Part shown: in pieces, positions 54,901 to 63,994 of the stretch | Layout: each line of letters opens with the position of its first letter | Position numbering within the stretch: the stretch's first letter is position 1 | DNA from: Brevirhabdus sp. | Lineage (GTDB): Bacteria; Pseudomonadota; Alphaproteobacteria; Rhodobacterales; Rhodobacteraceae | Length of the DNA: 64,000 bases | Assembly (NCBI GenBank): GCA_024637315.1 | Contig: JAGXFH010000082.1 | Location: 1-64,000 of the forward strand | Direction of reading: 5' to 3' | Notes under the pieces: model-generated | What the model saw: the letters and a program-made list of their open reading frames with translations, nothing else | The model's database searches: none | What the model was told of the DNA's origin: nothing | Made by a program: the position numbers and the translations under genes

Positions 54901-55353
54901 ACCACCGTTCTGGGACTTGCGCCCTTGTTGTTCGAAACCTCGCAGCAGGCGCAGTTCCTGCGGCCGACGATCATCACGCTGGTCTATGGACTGGGCTTCG
55001 GGATGTTTCTGGTGCTGCTGGTCGTGCCGGCGATGATGGCCATGCAACAGGATGTCGGCAAACAGTTCCGCGCGCTTCGCCGGTCGCTTCAGGCGTCCGG
55101 GCGCGCCCGCGGTGTCAGCATTCTGACATTTGGCGTTGCGCTGGCGATCGCGGCGCTTTTCGCAGCGACGCTTGGTTCTGCCGTGGTTGCGGGCAGGTTG
55201 CCCGAGGCACTGACCGCGCTGGTGCCGGTCCTGGCGACCGCGCCGCTGATGCCGACCTCTTTCGGTCTGTTCAGCGTTGGATCGGCGGTGCTGGTCCTGC
55301 TGGCTTTCACAATCGGTGCGGTCTGGTTCGCCCTGCGACGCCGCAGCGCCTAA
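51949..55353 (+). CDS. RND-family efflux permease
   Basis: This is a 1,134-residue transporter with 12 helices in two halves and two large periplasmic loops. The TM4 proton-relay pair is present (ITLGIVVDDAIVVGEH). The C-terminal half has FSVVGLIGMTGIIINDSIVL. It is of the hydrophobe/amphiphile type. An extra C-terminal helix pair (about 1060-1130) extends past the usual end. An in-frame ATG at 51973 is an alternative start. The stop codon shares bases with the stop of the convergent gene. Confidence 0.94.
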   Translation: MAGRRVKGMAGGVLSYFTRHRTAANLVLVIMLAAGLAAFPRMQSQYFPDIVIEDVSVFVAWSGAGAEDVDRAIVQVMEPTLLAVEGVAASSATSREGSARIELEFEPGWNMARAADDVQAAVDTVNDLPEGAEDPTVRRGAWRDRVTDVVITGPVGVDQLARFADELVTRLFAVGVTRTNISGVAAPETIVEVPSLALVKNDITMAEIADAIAAEAEAAPAGDVGGGSARIRTGTAKRSASEIASVVLRTNPDGSSLTIGDVAQVRTEGVDRDRMFFVGDYPAISIRVDRSEGGDAVRIQHQIEAVAAEMERTLPEGVKLDLIRTRAEQITARLNILLDNGLLGLCLVVTLLFLFLNARTAFWVAAGIPVSMLAAVAVMYLFGLTLNAISLFALIITLGIVVDDAIVVGEHADFRVRRLKEAPVEAAENAARRMFAPVFSASITTIIAFFGLVAIGGRFGTMIADIPFTVIVVLAASLVECFLVLPNHMSHALIHSSKEHWYDMPSRLVNRGFSWFRDGLFRYLMAGIIWARYPVFAVAVLVLAAQAAIFVRGDLQWRFFNSPEQGSVSGNFAMLPGATREDTLAMMRELQRATEEVGAAFAQEHGTTPLDYVIAEIGGNSGRGLAGADTKEPWQLGGISIELIESDLRPYSSFEFVAALQDAVRNHPLVETVSWRGWRGGPGGDALDIELFGADSETLKAAAEAVKAALMQYPEVSALEDSLAYDKDELVLDLTPQGQALGITTDGLGRVLRHRLNGIEAATYPDGPRSAAIRVELPENELTADFLERTQIRTASGNYVSLSDIVAVERLSGFSTIRRENGLRLVNVYGDLSEDDPARATEIMTELENAILPKVEEEHGVGWRLAGLAEQERAFLSDALLGFMLCLLGIFLTLAWIFGSWTRPIVVMAIIPFGLVGAIYGHVAWEVPLSMFSVVGLIGMTGIIINDSIVLVTTVDDYAAERGLIPAIIDGTADRLRPVFLTTATTVLGLAPLLFETSQQAQFLRPTIITLVYGLGFGMFLVLLVVPAMMAMQQDVGKQFRALRRSLQASGRARGVSILTFGVALAIAALFAATLGSAVVAGRLPEALTALVPVLATAPLMPTSFGLFSVGSAVLVLLAFTIGAVWFALRRRSA

Positions 55354-56174
55354 TCAGCCGAGCAGCCGAGTATTTCGACCGCCCGGTCATCGCCCAGGAC
55401 CGTGATGCGCAGGTCCGAACGGCTGAACAGGAATGGCGCGGCGTTGGCAGGCACCATGTCGGCAGTTGCGGTCAGGGTCCGGCCTTGTCGCGCCATGTCC
55501 GACGGCGATATCCAGATCGTCTTGTCCGGCAGTTCCAGAACCGCGACCTCGGTGCCGATGTCCGGCATCTCGATACGGGCCGTTACCCGCAACCCGTCGG
55601 CGATCTGGTTGACGGTGCAAGTGGCCCCGGCGACACCCATCGAGCGGGCGGTGACCGGCTGATCCGCCAGACTGGCGAGGATTTCCGGGCTTTGCGCGCC
55701 GCCCGGTTTCAGATCTGCGCTCAGTTCGACCTGCATCGGCAAGCAGATGTCCTCGCAGACGCCCAGTTCGACGGTGCCGAGCACCGCGATTGCCGCGTTC
55801 GACGCGTCGGACGGCGTGAATTCCATCGGCAGGATCAATTCGCCGCCATAGCCGATGGATTGCACGCCGTTGATCACGAAAACATCGGGCACCGGCCAGT
55901 GAAACTGCACCGCCTTCAGGTTCGACGACCCGGCCCAGTCGAAACGCGGCGGAATTCCGCCATCGCCGGGCGCGCGCCAGTAGGTCTTCCAGCCCGGCGC
56001 CAGCCGGACCCGGAGCGCGGTCATATGCGTCCCCTGGGCGGTGCGCCAGCCGGGCAGGATGTCGACCTTTGCGACGTCTTCCAGCACAAGGATATTGCCT
56101 TGCGCCGACGATGACGCGGGTGCAAGCGCCAGAAGGCAAGCCAGCGGCAATCCGGAAAGAAGCGTTCTGATCAT
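55350..56174 (-). CDS. Exported DsbD N-terminal-domain protein
   Basis: This is a 274-residue protein with a signal peptide (cleavage near PASSSA). It resembles the periplasmic DsbD-alpha-type domain: [36 protein letters not shown]. The pair CEDIC (about residues 139-143) is the redox Cys pair of this domain, spaced CxxxC. No membrane or thioredoxin part follows, so it is a stand-alone version, perhaps for copper or cytochrome maturation. Confidence 0.88.
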   Translation of the reverse strand: MIRTLLSGLPLACLLALAPASSSAQGNILVLEDVAKVDILPGWRTAQGTHMTALRVRLAPGWKTYWRAPGDGGIPPRFDWAGSSNLKAVQFHWPVPDVFVINGVQSIGYGGELILPMEFTPSDASNAAIAVLGTVELGVCEDICLPMQVELSADLKPGGAQSPEILASLADQPVTARSMGVAGATCTVNQIADGLRVTARIEMPDIGTEVAVLELPDKTIWISPSDMARQGRTLTATADMVPANAAPFLFSRSDLRITVLGDDRAVEILGCSAD

Positions 56175-56287
56175 ACGCAGACCTTAGGCGCAGGGTACGG
56201 ATAGGGAAATCACAAATCGGCGATGCACCGTTATCGTTGCGTCGGTCGCACTTGTGTCCAGCCCCCGCAATGACCCATCATCGGGCA

Positions 56288-56863
56288 ATGAGAACGGATC
56301 ACGATTCCACCGACCTGACCGGAAAACTGCTGGTCGCGATGCCCGGCATGGGCGATCCGCGATTCGAGAAGGCGGTGATCCTGATCTGCGCGCATTCGGC
56401 CGAAGGCTCGATGGGGCTGATCGTCAACAAGCCGGCCCCCGGCGTCGATGTGCTGGATCTTCTGGAACAACTGAAAATCCAAAGGGCCGAGACCAGCCGC
56501 GCCATCCGGGTACATTTCGGCGGCCCGGTCGAACATGGCCGCGGCTTCGTGCTGCATTCGACCGACTATACCGCCAACGACACCACCCTGCGGGTCGATG
56601 ACCGTTTCGGCATGACCGCCACTCTGGACGTGCTGGAAGAGCTGGCCCACGGCCGAGGCCCCGCGACGGCGCTGCTGATGCTTGGCTATTCGGGGTGGGG
56701 GCCGGGCCAGTTGGAAGAGGAAATCCTGCGCAACGGCTGGCTGACTTGCGATGCGACGGAAGAGTTGGTTTTCGACAGCGACAGCGGCGCGAAATGGAGC
56801 AATGCGCTGCAGTCGCTGGGGATCGACCCGACGGGGCTTTCGGGAATGGCCGGGCGCGCCTAG
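56288..56863 (+). CDS. YqgE/AlgH family (UPF0301) protein
   Basis: This is a 191-residue protein with the family marks [20 protein letters not shown] and GLIVNKP, then [15 protein letters not shown] and [13 protein letters not shown]. The function is not firmly known; AlgH was linked to alginate regulation. The gene's TAG stop and the convergent TsaC stop share the palindromic CTAG. Confidence 0.93.
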   Translation: MRTDHDSTDLTGKLLVAMPGMGDPRFEKAVILICAHSAEGSMGLIVNKPAPGVDVLDLLEQLKIQRAETSRAIRVHFGGPVEHGRGFVLHSTDYTANDTTLRVDDRFGMTATLDVLEELAHGRGPATALLMLGYSGWGPGQLEEEILRNGWLTCDATEELVFDSDSGAKWSNALQSLGIDPTGLSGMAGRA

Positions 56864-57843
56864 CTGCGCGGCGCTGCCGCGCGGCTGAGCCGATCGTTGA
56901 TCGCACGGCCCAGCCCGTGGCCCGGAATTGGCGAAACTGCAATGGCGCCTGCGGTGCGGCCATCCAGATCATGCAGATGACGAAACAGGTTCGCCGCGGC
57001 CTCTGTCAGATCGCCCGAGGGGGACAGGTTCAGATCGCATGCGACCGCACCAAATCCCAGCAACAGCTCGCCCGCGCGCCGCTCTGTCGCGTTCAGCCGC
57101 AACGCGGCTTCCGGGGCGTAATGCGATGCAAGCTGACCCGGCGCGTTCGGTCTGTCGGTTGTGGCGGCCACCGCCAGCCTGTGACCCAGGCAGGTCTCGA
57201 TCGCCTCGACCGGCAGACCGCCTGCGCGCAACAGGACCGGGTCCGGCAGCAGCCCGACGATCGTGCTTTCCACGCCGACCCCGCAGGCGCCGCCATCCAG
57301 CACGGCGTCGATGCGCCCCGCCAACCCGTCCATCACGTGTTGCGCGAGCGTCGGGCTGATCCGGCCGGAAGGATTGGCGGAAGGCGCTGCGACCGGGCCG
57401 CCGAACGCCGCCAGCAACCGTTGTGCCAGCGCATGGTTCGGCACCCGGATCGCGATGCTTGGCAATCCGGCGCTGATCAGCGCCGATAGTCCGGCATCCG
57501 GTCGGACAGGCAGGACCAGGGTCATCGGTCCGGGCCAGAACGCCGAGGCCAACCGCTCTGCGACCGCGCCGAACGCGGCAATTCGCGCCGCGGCCTCTGC
57601 CGAAGACACATGCACGATCAGCGGGTTGAACTGAGGTCGGCCCTTGGCCGCGAAGATCCCGGCGACTGCAAGGTCGTTGCGGGCATCCGCGCCCAACCCG
57701 TAAACCGTTTCGGTCGGGAATGCGACAAGCCCGCCCTGCCGCAGCAGATCGGCTGCCGCAGCCACGCCACTATCGTCTGGATGCAACAGTCTGGTGTGTT
57801 TCCGCCGGTCGGCTTGTGACGCAGCGTTCTGGTTGATGGACAT
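56860..57843 (-). CDS. L-threonylcarbamoyladenylate synthase (Sua5 type)
   Basis: This is a 327-residue two-domain Sua5. The YrdC domain has [29 protein letters not shown] and PSANPSG; a Sua5 C-terminal domain ([15 protein letters not shown]) follows a linker at about 210. It makes the TC-AMP intermediate for t6A37 of tRNA. It is divergent from the acyl-CoA dehydrogenase gene with 84 bp between starts. Confidence 0.94.
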   Translation of the reverse strand: MSINQNAASQADRRKHTRLLHPDDSGVAAAADLLRQGGLVAFPTETVYGLGADARNDLAVAGIFAAKGRPQFNPLIVHVSSAEAAARIAAFGAVAERLASAFWPGPMTLVLPVRPDAGLSALISAGLPSIAIRVPNHALAQRLLAAFGGPVAAPSANPSGRISPTLAQHVMDGLAGRIDAVLDGGACGVGVESTIVGLLPDPVLLRAGGLPVEAIETCLGHRLAVAATTDRPNAPGQLASHYAPEAALRLNATERRAGELLLGFGAVACDLNLSPSGDLTEAAANLFRHLHDLDGRTAGAIAVSPIPGHGLGRAINDRLSRAAAPRS

Positions 57844-57927
57844 TTGCAGCAGGGTACCTTTGATGGATTGAAGGTATTTCATACGTGCCGGCGGGCTTGA
57901 AGCCAAGCCGGGTTTCAGGAGGCCATT

Positions 57928-59646
57928 ATGGCTTATCGCGCGCCATTGAACGATTTTCAGTTCATCTTTGAACATGTTGCGGGGCTGGATCAGGTCACGG
58001 CGACCGATCTGTTCGCCGAGGCCACCGACGATGTGACCGCCGCGATTCTGGCCGAGGCCGCGAAGCTTTGCGAGGATGTGCTGGCCCCTCTGCAGCGCGC
58101 GGGCGACATGCACCCGGCGGTTCTGGAAAACGGCGTGGTCCGGACCTCTCCTGGGTTTGCGGATGGCTATGCCAGGATTGCCGAAGGCGGATGGGTCGGC
58201 ATCGCTGCCAGCCCCGAGCATGGCGGCATGGGCCTGCCGCAAACGGTGACGACCGCGGTCAATGACATGATGGCCTCGGCCTGCCTGTCGCTGCAGTTGA
58301 ACCCGCTGATGACGCAGGGCCAGATCGAGGCGCTGGATCACCATGCCAGCGACGAGATCAAGGCGACCTACCTGCCCAGGCTGATCTCGGGCGAATGGTC
58401 CGGAACGATGAATTTGACCGAACCGCAAGCCGGATCCGATGTGGGCGCGCTACGCACCAAGGCAGAGCCGAACGAGGACGGCAGCTACGCCATTTCCGGC
58501 CAGAAGATCTATATCAGCTGGGGCGACAACGATTTCACCGCAAATGTCTGCCATCTGGTTCTGGCACGCCTGCCCGATGGCACGCCCGGCACCAAGGGCA
58601 TAAGCCTGTTCATGGTGCCGAAATACATCCCCGACGCGGACGGCACTCCGGGCAAGGCCAACAGCCTGAAGGTCGTCAGCCTTGAACACAAGATGGGTCT
58701 GCACGGCTCTCCGACAGCGGTGATGCAGTTCGACGGCGCGACGGGCTGGCTGATTGGCGGAGCGCATCAGGGCATGAAGGCGATGTTCACGATGATGAAC
58801 AACGCGCGGCTTGGCGTCGGCGTTCAGGGCATCGGCGTGGCCGAGGGCGCGTATCAGCATGCGCTGGCCTATGCCATCGGGCGAAAGCAAGGCCAAAGCC
58901 CGATCAAGGATGGCACTGGCACGATCACCGACCATGCCGATGTCCGCCGGATGCTGGCGACGATGAAGGCCGACATCTACGCCGCCCGCGCGATCGCGAT
59001 GTCTTGCGCTGTCGCCATCGACATGGGCCGTGCCACCGGCGGCGCAGACTGGCAGGCGCGCGCCGCTTTCCTGACGCCCATCGCCAAGGCCTTCGGCACC
59101 GATGTCGGGTGCGAGGTCTCGCATCTTGGCGTGCAAGTCCATGGTGGCATGGGGTACATCGAGGAAACCGGCGCGGCGCAGTATTCCCGCGATGTCCGCG
59201 TCACCGCGATCTACGAAGGCACCAACGGCATACAGGCGATGGATCTTGTCGCGCGCAAGCTGTCGGATGACGGCGAGGCGGCCTACCGCCTGCTCGACGA
59301 GATCCAGGAAACCGCCGAATCCGCCCGCGCGGCCTTTCCCAACATGACCAGCGCGGTCTGGAGCGCTGCCGAAACCCTGCGCGAAACGACGGAATGGCTG
59401 GTCGCCCGGACTGATCCGAACGACCGGTTCGCCGGTGCGGTGCCGTTCTTGCGCGCCTTCGCCCGCGTTCTTGGCGCGCATTACCACCTGACCTCGGCGG
59501 TCGCCGAGGGCTGCGACGGCCCGCGGACCCGTCTGGCCCGGTTCTATATCAAGCGGATGCTGCCCGAGCATGATGCGCTGTTGCGGCATGTGCGCGAAGG
59601 CGCTGCGGATCTTTACGCCGTCAGCGTCGCTGACCTGACGGGATGA
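57928..59646 (+). CDS. Acyl-CoA dehydrogenase (long form, DmdC-like)
   Basis: This is a 572-residue FAD enzyme. The N-terminus MAYRAPLNDFQFIFEHV is typical of the long acyl-CoA dehydrogenases that include 3-methylmercaptopropionyl-CoA dehydrogenase DmdC of roseobacters. Core motifs: MNLTEPQAGSD (FAD/substrate), GMGYIEETGAAQ and the catalytic-Glu region YEGTNGIQAMDL. A C-terminal extension of about 120 residues completes the fold. The exact acyl-CoA is not decided by sequence alone. It overlaps the MBL gene by 4 bp. Confidence 0.9.
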   Translation: MAYRAPLNDFQFIFEHVAGLDQVTATDLFAEATDDVTAAILAEAAKLCEDVLAPLQRAGDMHPAVLENGVVRTSPGFADGYARIAEGGWVGIAASPEHGGMGLPQTVTTAVNDMMASACLSLQLNPLMTQGQIEALDHHASDEIKATYLPRLISGEWSGTMNLTEPQAGSDVGALRTKAEPNEDGSYAISGQKIYISWGDNDFTANVCHLVLARLPDGTPGTKGISLFMVPKYIPDADGTPGKANSLKVVSLEHKMGLHGSPTAVMQFDGATGWLIGGAHQGMKAMFTMMNNARLGVGVQGIGVAEGAYQHALAYAIGRKQGQSPIKDGTGTITDHADVRRMLATMKADIYAARAIAMSCAVAIDMGRATGGADWQARAAFLTPIAKAFGTDVGCEVSHLGVQVHGGMGYIEETGAAQYSRDVRVTAIYEGTNGIQAMDLVARKLSDDGEAAYRLLDEIQETAESARAAFPNMTSAVWSAAETLRETTEWLVARTDPNDRFAGAVPFLRAFARVLGAHYHLTSAVAEGCDGPRTRLARFYIKRMLPEHDALLRHVREGAADLYAVSVADLTG

Positions 59647-60692
59647 GCGTCACCGCCACGCAAAAGCTGCGCTATCTCGTCGATACCCCGCCCGAGGTCG
59701 GGGCGGTGACGCAGGTTGCGGATGGCGTGTTCTGGTTGCGCCTGCCGCTGCCGATGGCGCTCGATCATGTCAACTGCTACGTGCTTGACGACGGCGACGG
59801 CTGGACCGTGGTCGATACCGGTTTCGACACCGGGAAAACCCGCGCGATGTGGCAGGCGGCGGTGGAGGGACCACTGGCCGGCAAGCCTGTACGGCGGGTC
59901 ATCGTGACGCACCACCACCCGGACCATATCGGTCTGGCGGGCTGGTTCCTGTCGGACCATGGCGCGGAACTGTTCACAACTCGCACCGCATGGCTGATGG
60001 CGCGGATGCTGGTGCTGGATGAACATGCCGAGCCGAAATCGGAAACGCTGGACTTCTGGCGCTCTGCCGGGATGGATCCGGCGATCCTTGAAAAACGGCG
60101 CAAGGAACGCCCCTTCAACTTCGCCGATGTCGTCGCGCCGCTGCCGCTTGGCTTCACCCGGATCAAGGACGGCGACCGGATTGCCGCCGCCGGGCGAAAC
60201 TGGCTGGTCCGGATCGGCAACGGTCATGCCCCCGAGCATGCGACGTTCTGGTCCGACGATGGCGACCTCGTGATTGGCGGCGACCAGTTGTTGCCCTCGA
60301 TCTCGCCCAATCTCGGCGTCTATGCCACCGAGCCGAACGCCGACCCGGTGGCGGAATGGCTGGAGAGCTGCAATCACCTCTGCGCGCACGCGACCGACCG
60401 GCAACTGGTCTTGCCGGGCCACAAGCTGCCGTTTACCGGCCTGCCATTGCGGCTGCGGCAACTGATCGACAATCACCACGGCGCTCTGGGCCGTCTTCTG
60501 GACTACTTGGGCACCCCCAGAACCGCCGCCGAGTGTTTCTTGCCGCTCTTCAAGCGCGAGATCGGCGAGGCCGTCTATGGACTTGCGCTGGTCGAGGCTA
60601 TGGCCCACGCCAATCACCTGTATCATGCCGGACTGGTTACTCGCATCCGGCGCGAGGATGGTGCATTCTTGTGGCAGAGAAAGGGGGCCTGA
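59643..60692 (+). CDS. MBL-fold metallohydrolase
   Basis: This is a 349-residue enzyme. The metal motif is complete: THHHPDHIGLAGW (HxHxDH). Further: NGHAPEHATFW and GDQLLPSISPN; a C-terminal helical domain. It is co-translated with the acyl-CoA dehydrogenase, so it may cleave a thioester or similar product of the same pathway. This contrasts with the degenerate MBL protein at 21852. Confidence 0.9.
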   Translation: MSVTATQKLRYLVDTPPEVGAVTQVADGVFWLRLPLPMALDHVNCYVLDDGDGWTVVDTGFDTGKTRAMWQAAVEGPLAGKPVRRVIVTHHHPDHIGLAGWFLSDHGAELFTTRTAWLMARMLVLDEHAEPKSETLDFWRSAGMDPAILEKRRKERPFNFADVVAPLPLGFTRIKDGDRIAAAGRNWLVRIGNGHAPEHATFWSDDGDLVIGGDQLLPSISPNLGVYATEPNADPVAEWLESCNHLCAHATDRQLVLPGHKLPFTGLPLRLRQLIDNHHGALGRLLDYLGTPRTAAECFLPLFKREIGEAVYGLALVEAMAHANHLYHAGLVTRIRREDGAFLWQRKGA

Positions 60693-61159
60693 TGGACGAC
60701 GAGATCGCAACGACCGCAGAAGCGCATGAAAGATCTGCCATGCCCTGCGCGCGGGTCATTCACTCGAATCCGAACGCGCCGGCATCGGCCGAGCAGAAAC
60801 CGCTGCCGGAAGCGGTCGCCCGAAAGCCGGTCGACCAGAAAAGCCCTGCCGAATGGGCCTATGAACGGTTGATCCTCTATATCCAGAATTTCGAAGAGCA
60901 ACTCGACAACCAGCACGAAGTCGCCGTTGGCTTCACCGGCGGCACGGCGGGGGTGCTGCGGATCGAGGGAATCGGCTATTTCGACCCCGACATCGTGACC
61001 TTTTATGGCACAGACCCTTCAGGCGCCAAGACCCAGCTGATCCAGCATGTCAGCCAGCTGGGTGTCACCCTGCGCGCCCTGCCGAAAGAGGAACAGGAAG
61101 ATCCGCCGCGGCGGATCGGTTTCCGGCTGGAGGAGGATCTGAAAAAAGACCGGGACTGA
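60692..61159 (+). CDS. DUF6173 family protein
   Basis: This is a 155-residue protein. The N-terminal 45 residues look disordered. The conserved part is SPAEWAYERLILYIQNFEEQLD, then VAVGFTGGTAGVLRIEGIGYFDPD. It is cytosolic, of unknown function. Its ATG shares one base with the preceding stop (TGATG). Confidence 0.8.
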   Translation: MDDEIATTAEAHERSAMPCARVIHSNPNAPASAEQKPLPEAVARKPVDQKSPAEWAYERLILYIQNFEEQLDNQHEVAVGFTGGTAGVLRIEGIGYFDPDIVTFYGTDPSGAKTQLIQHVSQLGVTLRALPKEEQEDPPRRIGFRLEEDLKKDRD

Positions 61160-61243
61160 CGGTTTTGTGCGGTTTTCAAGCCGTGACAGCCGGGTTGAAA
61201 TCGTCTAAGCCCGGGTTCAGGGATCAATTGACAGGGTGCGAAC

Positions 61244-61378
61244 ATGGCGAAGCACGAGAACGGCAAAATGGACATCACAACGCAGGAAAAGACCTTTGGC
61301 GGTTTCGTCAAGGTGGTCAGCTGGGGCGCAATCATTTCGCTTCTGTTTCTTGTCTTTCTCGCCATAGTCAACGGCTAG
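61244..61378 (+). CDS. aa3-type cytochrome c oxidase subunit IV
   Basis: This is a 44-residue peptide with a polar N-terminus and one helix (about 23-42), typical of the alphaproteobacterial subunit IV that packs beside subunits I and III of the aa3 oxidase: MDITTQEKTFGGF followed by VSWGAIISLLFLVFLAI. The other subunits are not in this window. Confidence 0.85.
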   Translation: MAKHENGKMDITTQEKTFGGFVKVVSWGAIISLLFLVFLAIVNG

Positions 61379-61392
61379 GCCGATTGCCTGAG

Positions 61393-62004
61393 ATGATTGC
61401 ATTCGTTCGCCTTTGCTCGGCGCTGGCTGCCGGCGCGCTTCTTGCCGCCTGCGCCACGACGGCGGAACCGACATGGGCCCCCGACGTCGAGGTCACCCGC
61501 GCGGCCTATCCTCATGCCGGCCCGTCCTCGGTGACGCTGTTGACCGTGATCGACAACTTTCGCGGCGTCGGCGCCCATGCGGGGTTGTTGATCAACGGGT
61601 CGCAGCGGGTGATATTTGATCCTGCCGGCAGCTGGTATCATCCAAACCTGCCGGAACGGAACGATTTGCATTTCGGCATGACGGACCGGGCCGTCGAGTT
61701 CTACATCGACTACCATGCCCGCACGCAGTACCGGGTGGTGGTGCAGGAACTTGCCGTATCGCCCGAGGTAGCGGAAATGGTCATGCGGCGGGCGCAGGCC
61801 TATGGCGCAGTTCCCAGGGCGCAGTGCACGAGGGCTATTACGTCGATCCTGCGCGGCGTTCCCGGTTTCGAGGCGGTGCCGCAAACCTGGTTTCCAAAGA
61901 GAGCGTCGGAAGCTTTCGGAACCATACCGGGTGTCAAGGAACGGGTGATCTACGATGATGATCCGGTCGACAATTCCGGTTTCATCGTCGCCTATGGCAT
62001 CTGA
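61393..62004 (+). CDS. Lipoprotein of unknown function
   Basis: This is a 203-residue protein with a signal and lipobox LLAACA (Cys about residue 20). The rest contains VGAHAGLLINGSQRVIFDPAGSW and a later Cys in RAQCTRAITSILRG. The H and C positions resemble a NlpC/P60-like or DUF-type papain fold, but I am unsure. It lies 14 bp after the oxidase peptide gene. Confidence 0.75.
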   Translation: MIAFVRLCSALAAGALLAACATTAEPTWAPDVEVTRAAYPHAGPSSVTLLTVIDNFRGVGAHAGLLINGSQRVIFDPAGSWYHPNLPERNDLHFGMTDRAVEFYIDYHARTQYRVVVQELAVSPEVAEMVMRRAQAYGAVPRAQCTRAITSILRGVPGFEAVPQTWFPKRASEAFGTIPGVKERVIYDDDPVDNSGFIVAYGI

Positions 62005-62016
62005 GCCGCGCGCCGG

Positions 62017-62343
62017 TCAGAACAGATAAAGGCCAAGATACAGCATCGCCGCGCCGCCGAAGATCGCGGCAATAACGTTCTTTGTCCACATGCCCAATGC
62101 GGTGACCACCAGGGCCGCCAGGATCCGCGCCGCATCAAGCTGACCGCCGGTCGCCGCTGGCCACAGAACCAACGGCGCCACCAGTCCGGGGATCACGGCC
62201 ACCGGCGTGTAGCGCAAAAGCCGCAAGGCGAGGGGCGACAGCCGTGCGCGCCCCAGCGGCCCGAGGAACGAAAACCGGATCAGAAATGTGCCGGCGCCCA
62301 TGACGATGATGATGACCCAGATCTCGAGGCTTGTGTAATTCAT
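62017..62343 (-). CDS. azlD: AzlD-domain branched-chain amino-acid exporter subunit
   Basis: This is a 108-residue protein with three to four helices: GAGTFLIRFSFLGPLG and RYTPVAVIPGLVAPLV are typical AzlD features. It pairs with the AzlC-type permease, whose stop it overlaps by 4 bp. Confidence 0.9.
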   Translation of the reverse strand: MNYTSLEIWVIIIVMGAGTFLIRFSFLGPLGRARLSPLALRLLRYTPVAVIPGLVAPLVLWPAATGGQLDAARILAALVVTALGMWTKNVIAAIFGGAAMLYLGLYLF

Positions 62344-63050
62344 CGAAACCGGTCCCCCATCCGTCGTTCGACTTCCGATCCCACCAGCATCGCCAGCGCC
62401 GCCGCGATCAAGAGCCCGCTTGAATAGGGCAGGAATGCCAGCGCCAGCGCCACGATGATCGAGGTCAGCGCCGCCGCGATATGGGCCATCGTGCGCAGCA
62501 TCGGAGCGACGATGGCCAGAAATGCGATCGGCACGGCGAAATCCAGCGCGAATTCGGGCGGGATCGTCTGGCCCAGCAGCGCCCCCGTCAGTGTCGCTGC
62601 ATACCAGACCAAGCCGACCGGGATGGCGCAACCGATATAGAATGCCATCTTTGCCGCCGTGGTCTGATCCGGCCGCTTGTCGTACTCTGCGGCGCTGACC
62701 GCATAGGCGTTGTCCACCAGGATGTAGGCCGCCGCCGCCCGCTGCCAGAACGGGGCGGCCCCCAGGTGCGGTGCCAGCGCGGCCGAATACATCGCCATCC
62801 GCATGTTCACCGCCAACGCGGCGAGCAGCACCATGATCACGGGGGCATTGTCTTGCATCTGCGACAGGGCGGCGAACTGCGAAGCTCCGGCGATCACCAG
62901 CACCGACATGCTCATCACCTCGACAAGGTTCAGCCCTGCTTCGGTTCCGAGCACGCCGAACAACAGCCCGAATGGCGCCGCGCCCAGAATGAACGGGGCA
63001 CCGTCCCGAAAGCCCCGCCAGAAGGCGGATTTGGTTGTGGTGACGGGCAT
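62340..63050 (-). CDS. azlC: AzlC-family branched-chain amino-acid exporter
   Basis: This is a 236-residue protein with about six helices. AzlC features: PFILGAAPFGLLFGVLG near residues 16-32 and MSVLVIAGASQFAAL; NMRMAMYSAALAPHLG in the middle. With AzlD it exports leucine/isoleucine/valine or their analogues. It is divergent from fdhD with 38-60 bp between start codons. Confidence 0.92.
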   Translation of the reverse strand: MPVTTTKSAFWRGFRDGAPFILGAAPFGLLFGVLGTEAGLNLVEVMSMSVLVIAGASQFAALSQMQDNAPVIMVLLAALAVNMRMAMYSAALAPHLGAAPFWQRAAAAYILVDNAYAVSAAEYDKRPDQTTAAKMAFYIGCAIPVGLVWYAATLTGALLGQTIPPEFALDFAVPIAFLAIVAPMLRTMAHIAAALTSIIVALALAFLPYSSGLLIAAALAMLVGSEVERRMGDRFR

Positions 63051-63088
63051 GCTGTGATCCTAATGTCGCCAAGTTCGGTGTCGATACC

Positions 63089-63994
63089 GTGCAAGCTGAC
63101 GGGGTTCAAATGACAATTGCTGATGGTGTCCCAGAATATATCGTGGCCCCCGATCCGGCCCGCCCCGGCCTGACCCGCTCGGTCAGGGGGTTCGACCAGA
63201 CCGGCGCCGAAACCGAGATTTCCGTGGTCGAGGAGCGTCCTCTGACGATCTATCTCAACAGCCGGGAAATCGTGACGGCGATGACGATCGGCGATTACCC
63301 CGAATATCTGGCGCTGGGTTTTCTGCGCAATCAGGGGATGCTGCGCTCGGCCGAGGATGTCATTGCCGTTCAGTATGATGACGAGATCCAGACCGTTGTC
63401 GTGCGCACTGCCAGCCAGACCACCTATGAAGAGAAACTGCAGAAGAAGACCCGAACCTCGGGCTGTGCTGTCGGCACCGTTTTCGGCGATATGATGGAGG
63501 GACTCGCGGGTCTGACCCTGCCGCCCGCCGAGGTCCGCACATCGTGGCTTTACGCGCTTGCCAACAGGATCAATCGCACGCCAAGCCTGTATCTGGAAGC
63601 GGGCGCGATCCACGGCACGGTGCTGTGCCAGCGTGACCGCCCGCTGGTCTATATGGAGGATGTCGGCCGCCACAACGCCGTCGACAAGATCGCCGGCTGG
63701 ATGCTGTCCGAGGGCGTGGATGCCGGTGACAAGATCCTCTACACAACCGGGCGGCTGACATCCGAGATGGTCATCAAGACCGCGATGATGGGCATCCCGG
63801 TGCTTGCGTCACGTTCAGGTTTCACCGCTTGGGGCGTCGAGATCGCCCGTGAGGTTGGCCTGACCCTGATCGGGCGCATGCGCGGCCAGCGTTTCGTCTG
63901 CCTGTCCGGCGAAGACCGCCTGATCCGTGATGCAGCTCTTGGCGCCGTGCCCGAAGAAGACCAGCGCCATCGCCGCAAGGGGGCGGGGTCTTGA
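63089..63994 (+). CDS. fdhD: Formate dehydrogenase accessory sulfurtransferase FdhD
   Basis: This is a 294-301-residue protein (start at 63089 or the ATG at 63110). FdhD features: ERPLTIYLNSREIVTAM, LGFLRNQGML, RTSGCAVGTVFGD, MEDVGRHNAVDK and TTGRLTSEMVIK. It moves sulfur from IscS to the Mo cofactor of formate dehydrogenase. Only one Cys is present where E. coli has CxxC, as in many alphaproteobacteria. The stop lies 6 bp before the window end. Confidence 0.94.
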   Translation: MQADGVQMTIADGVPEYIVAPDPARPGLTRSVRGFDQTGAETEISVVEERPLTIYLNSREIVTAMTIGDYPEYLALGFLRNQGMLRSAEDVIAVQYDDEIQTVVVRTASQTTYEEKLQKKTRTSGCAVGTVFGDMMEGLAGLTLPPAEVRTSWLYALANRINRTPSLYLEAGAIHGTVLCQRDRPLVYMEDVGRHNAVDKIAGWMLSEGVDAGDKILYTTGRLTSEMVIKTAMMGIPVLASRSGFTAWGVEIAREVGLTLIGRMRGQRFVCLSGEDRLIRDAALGAVPEEDQRHRRKGAGS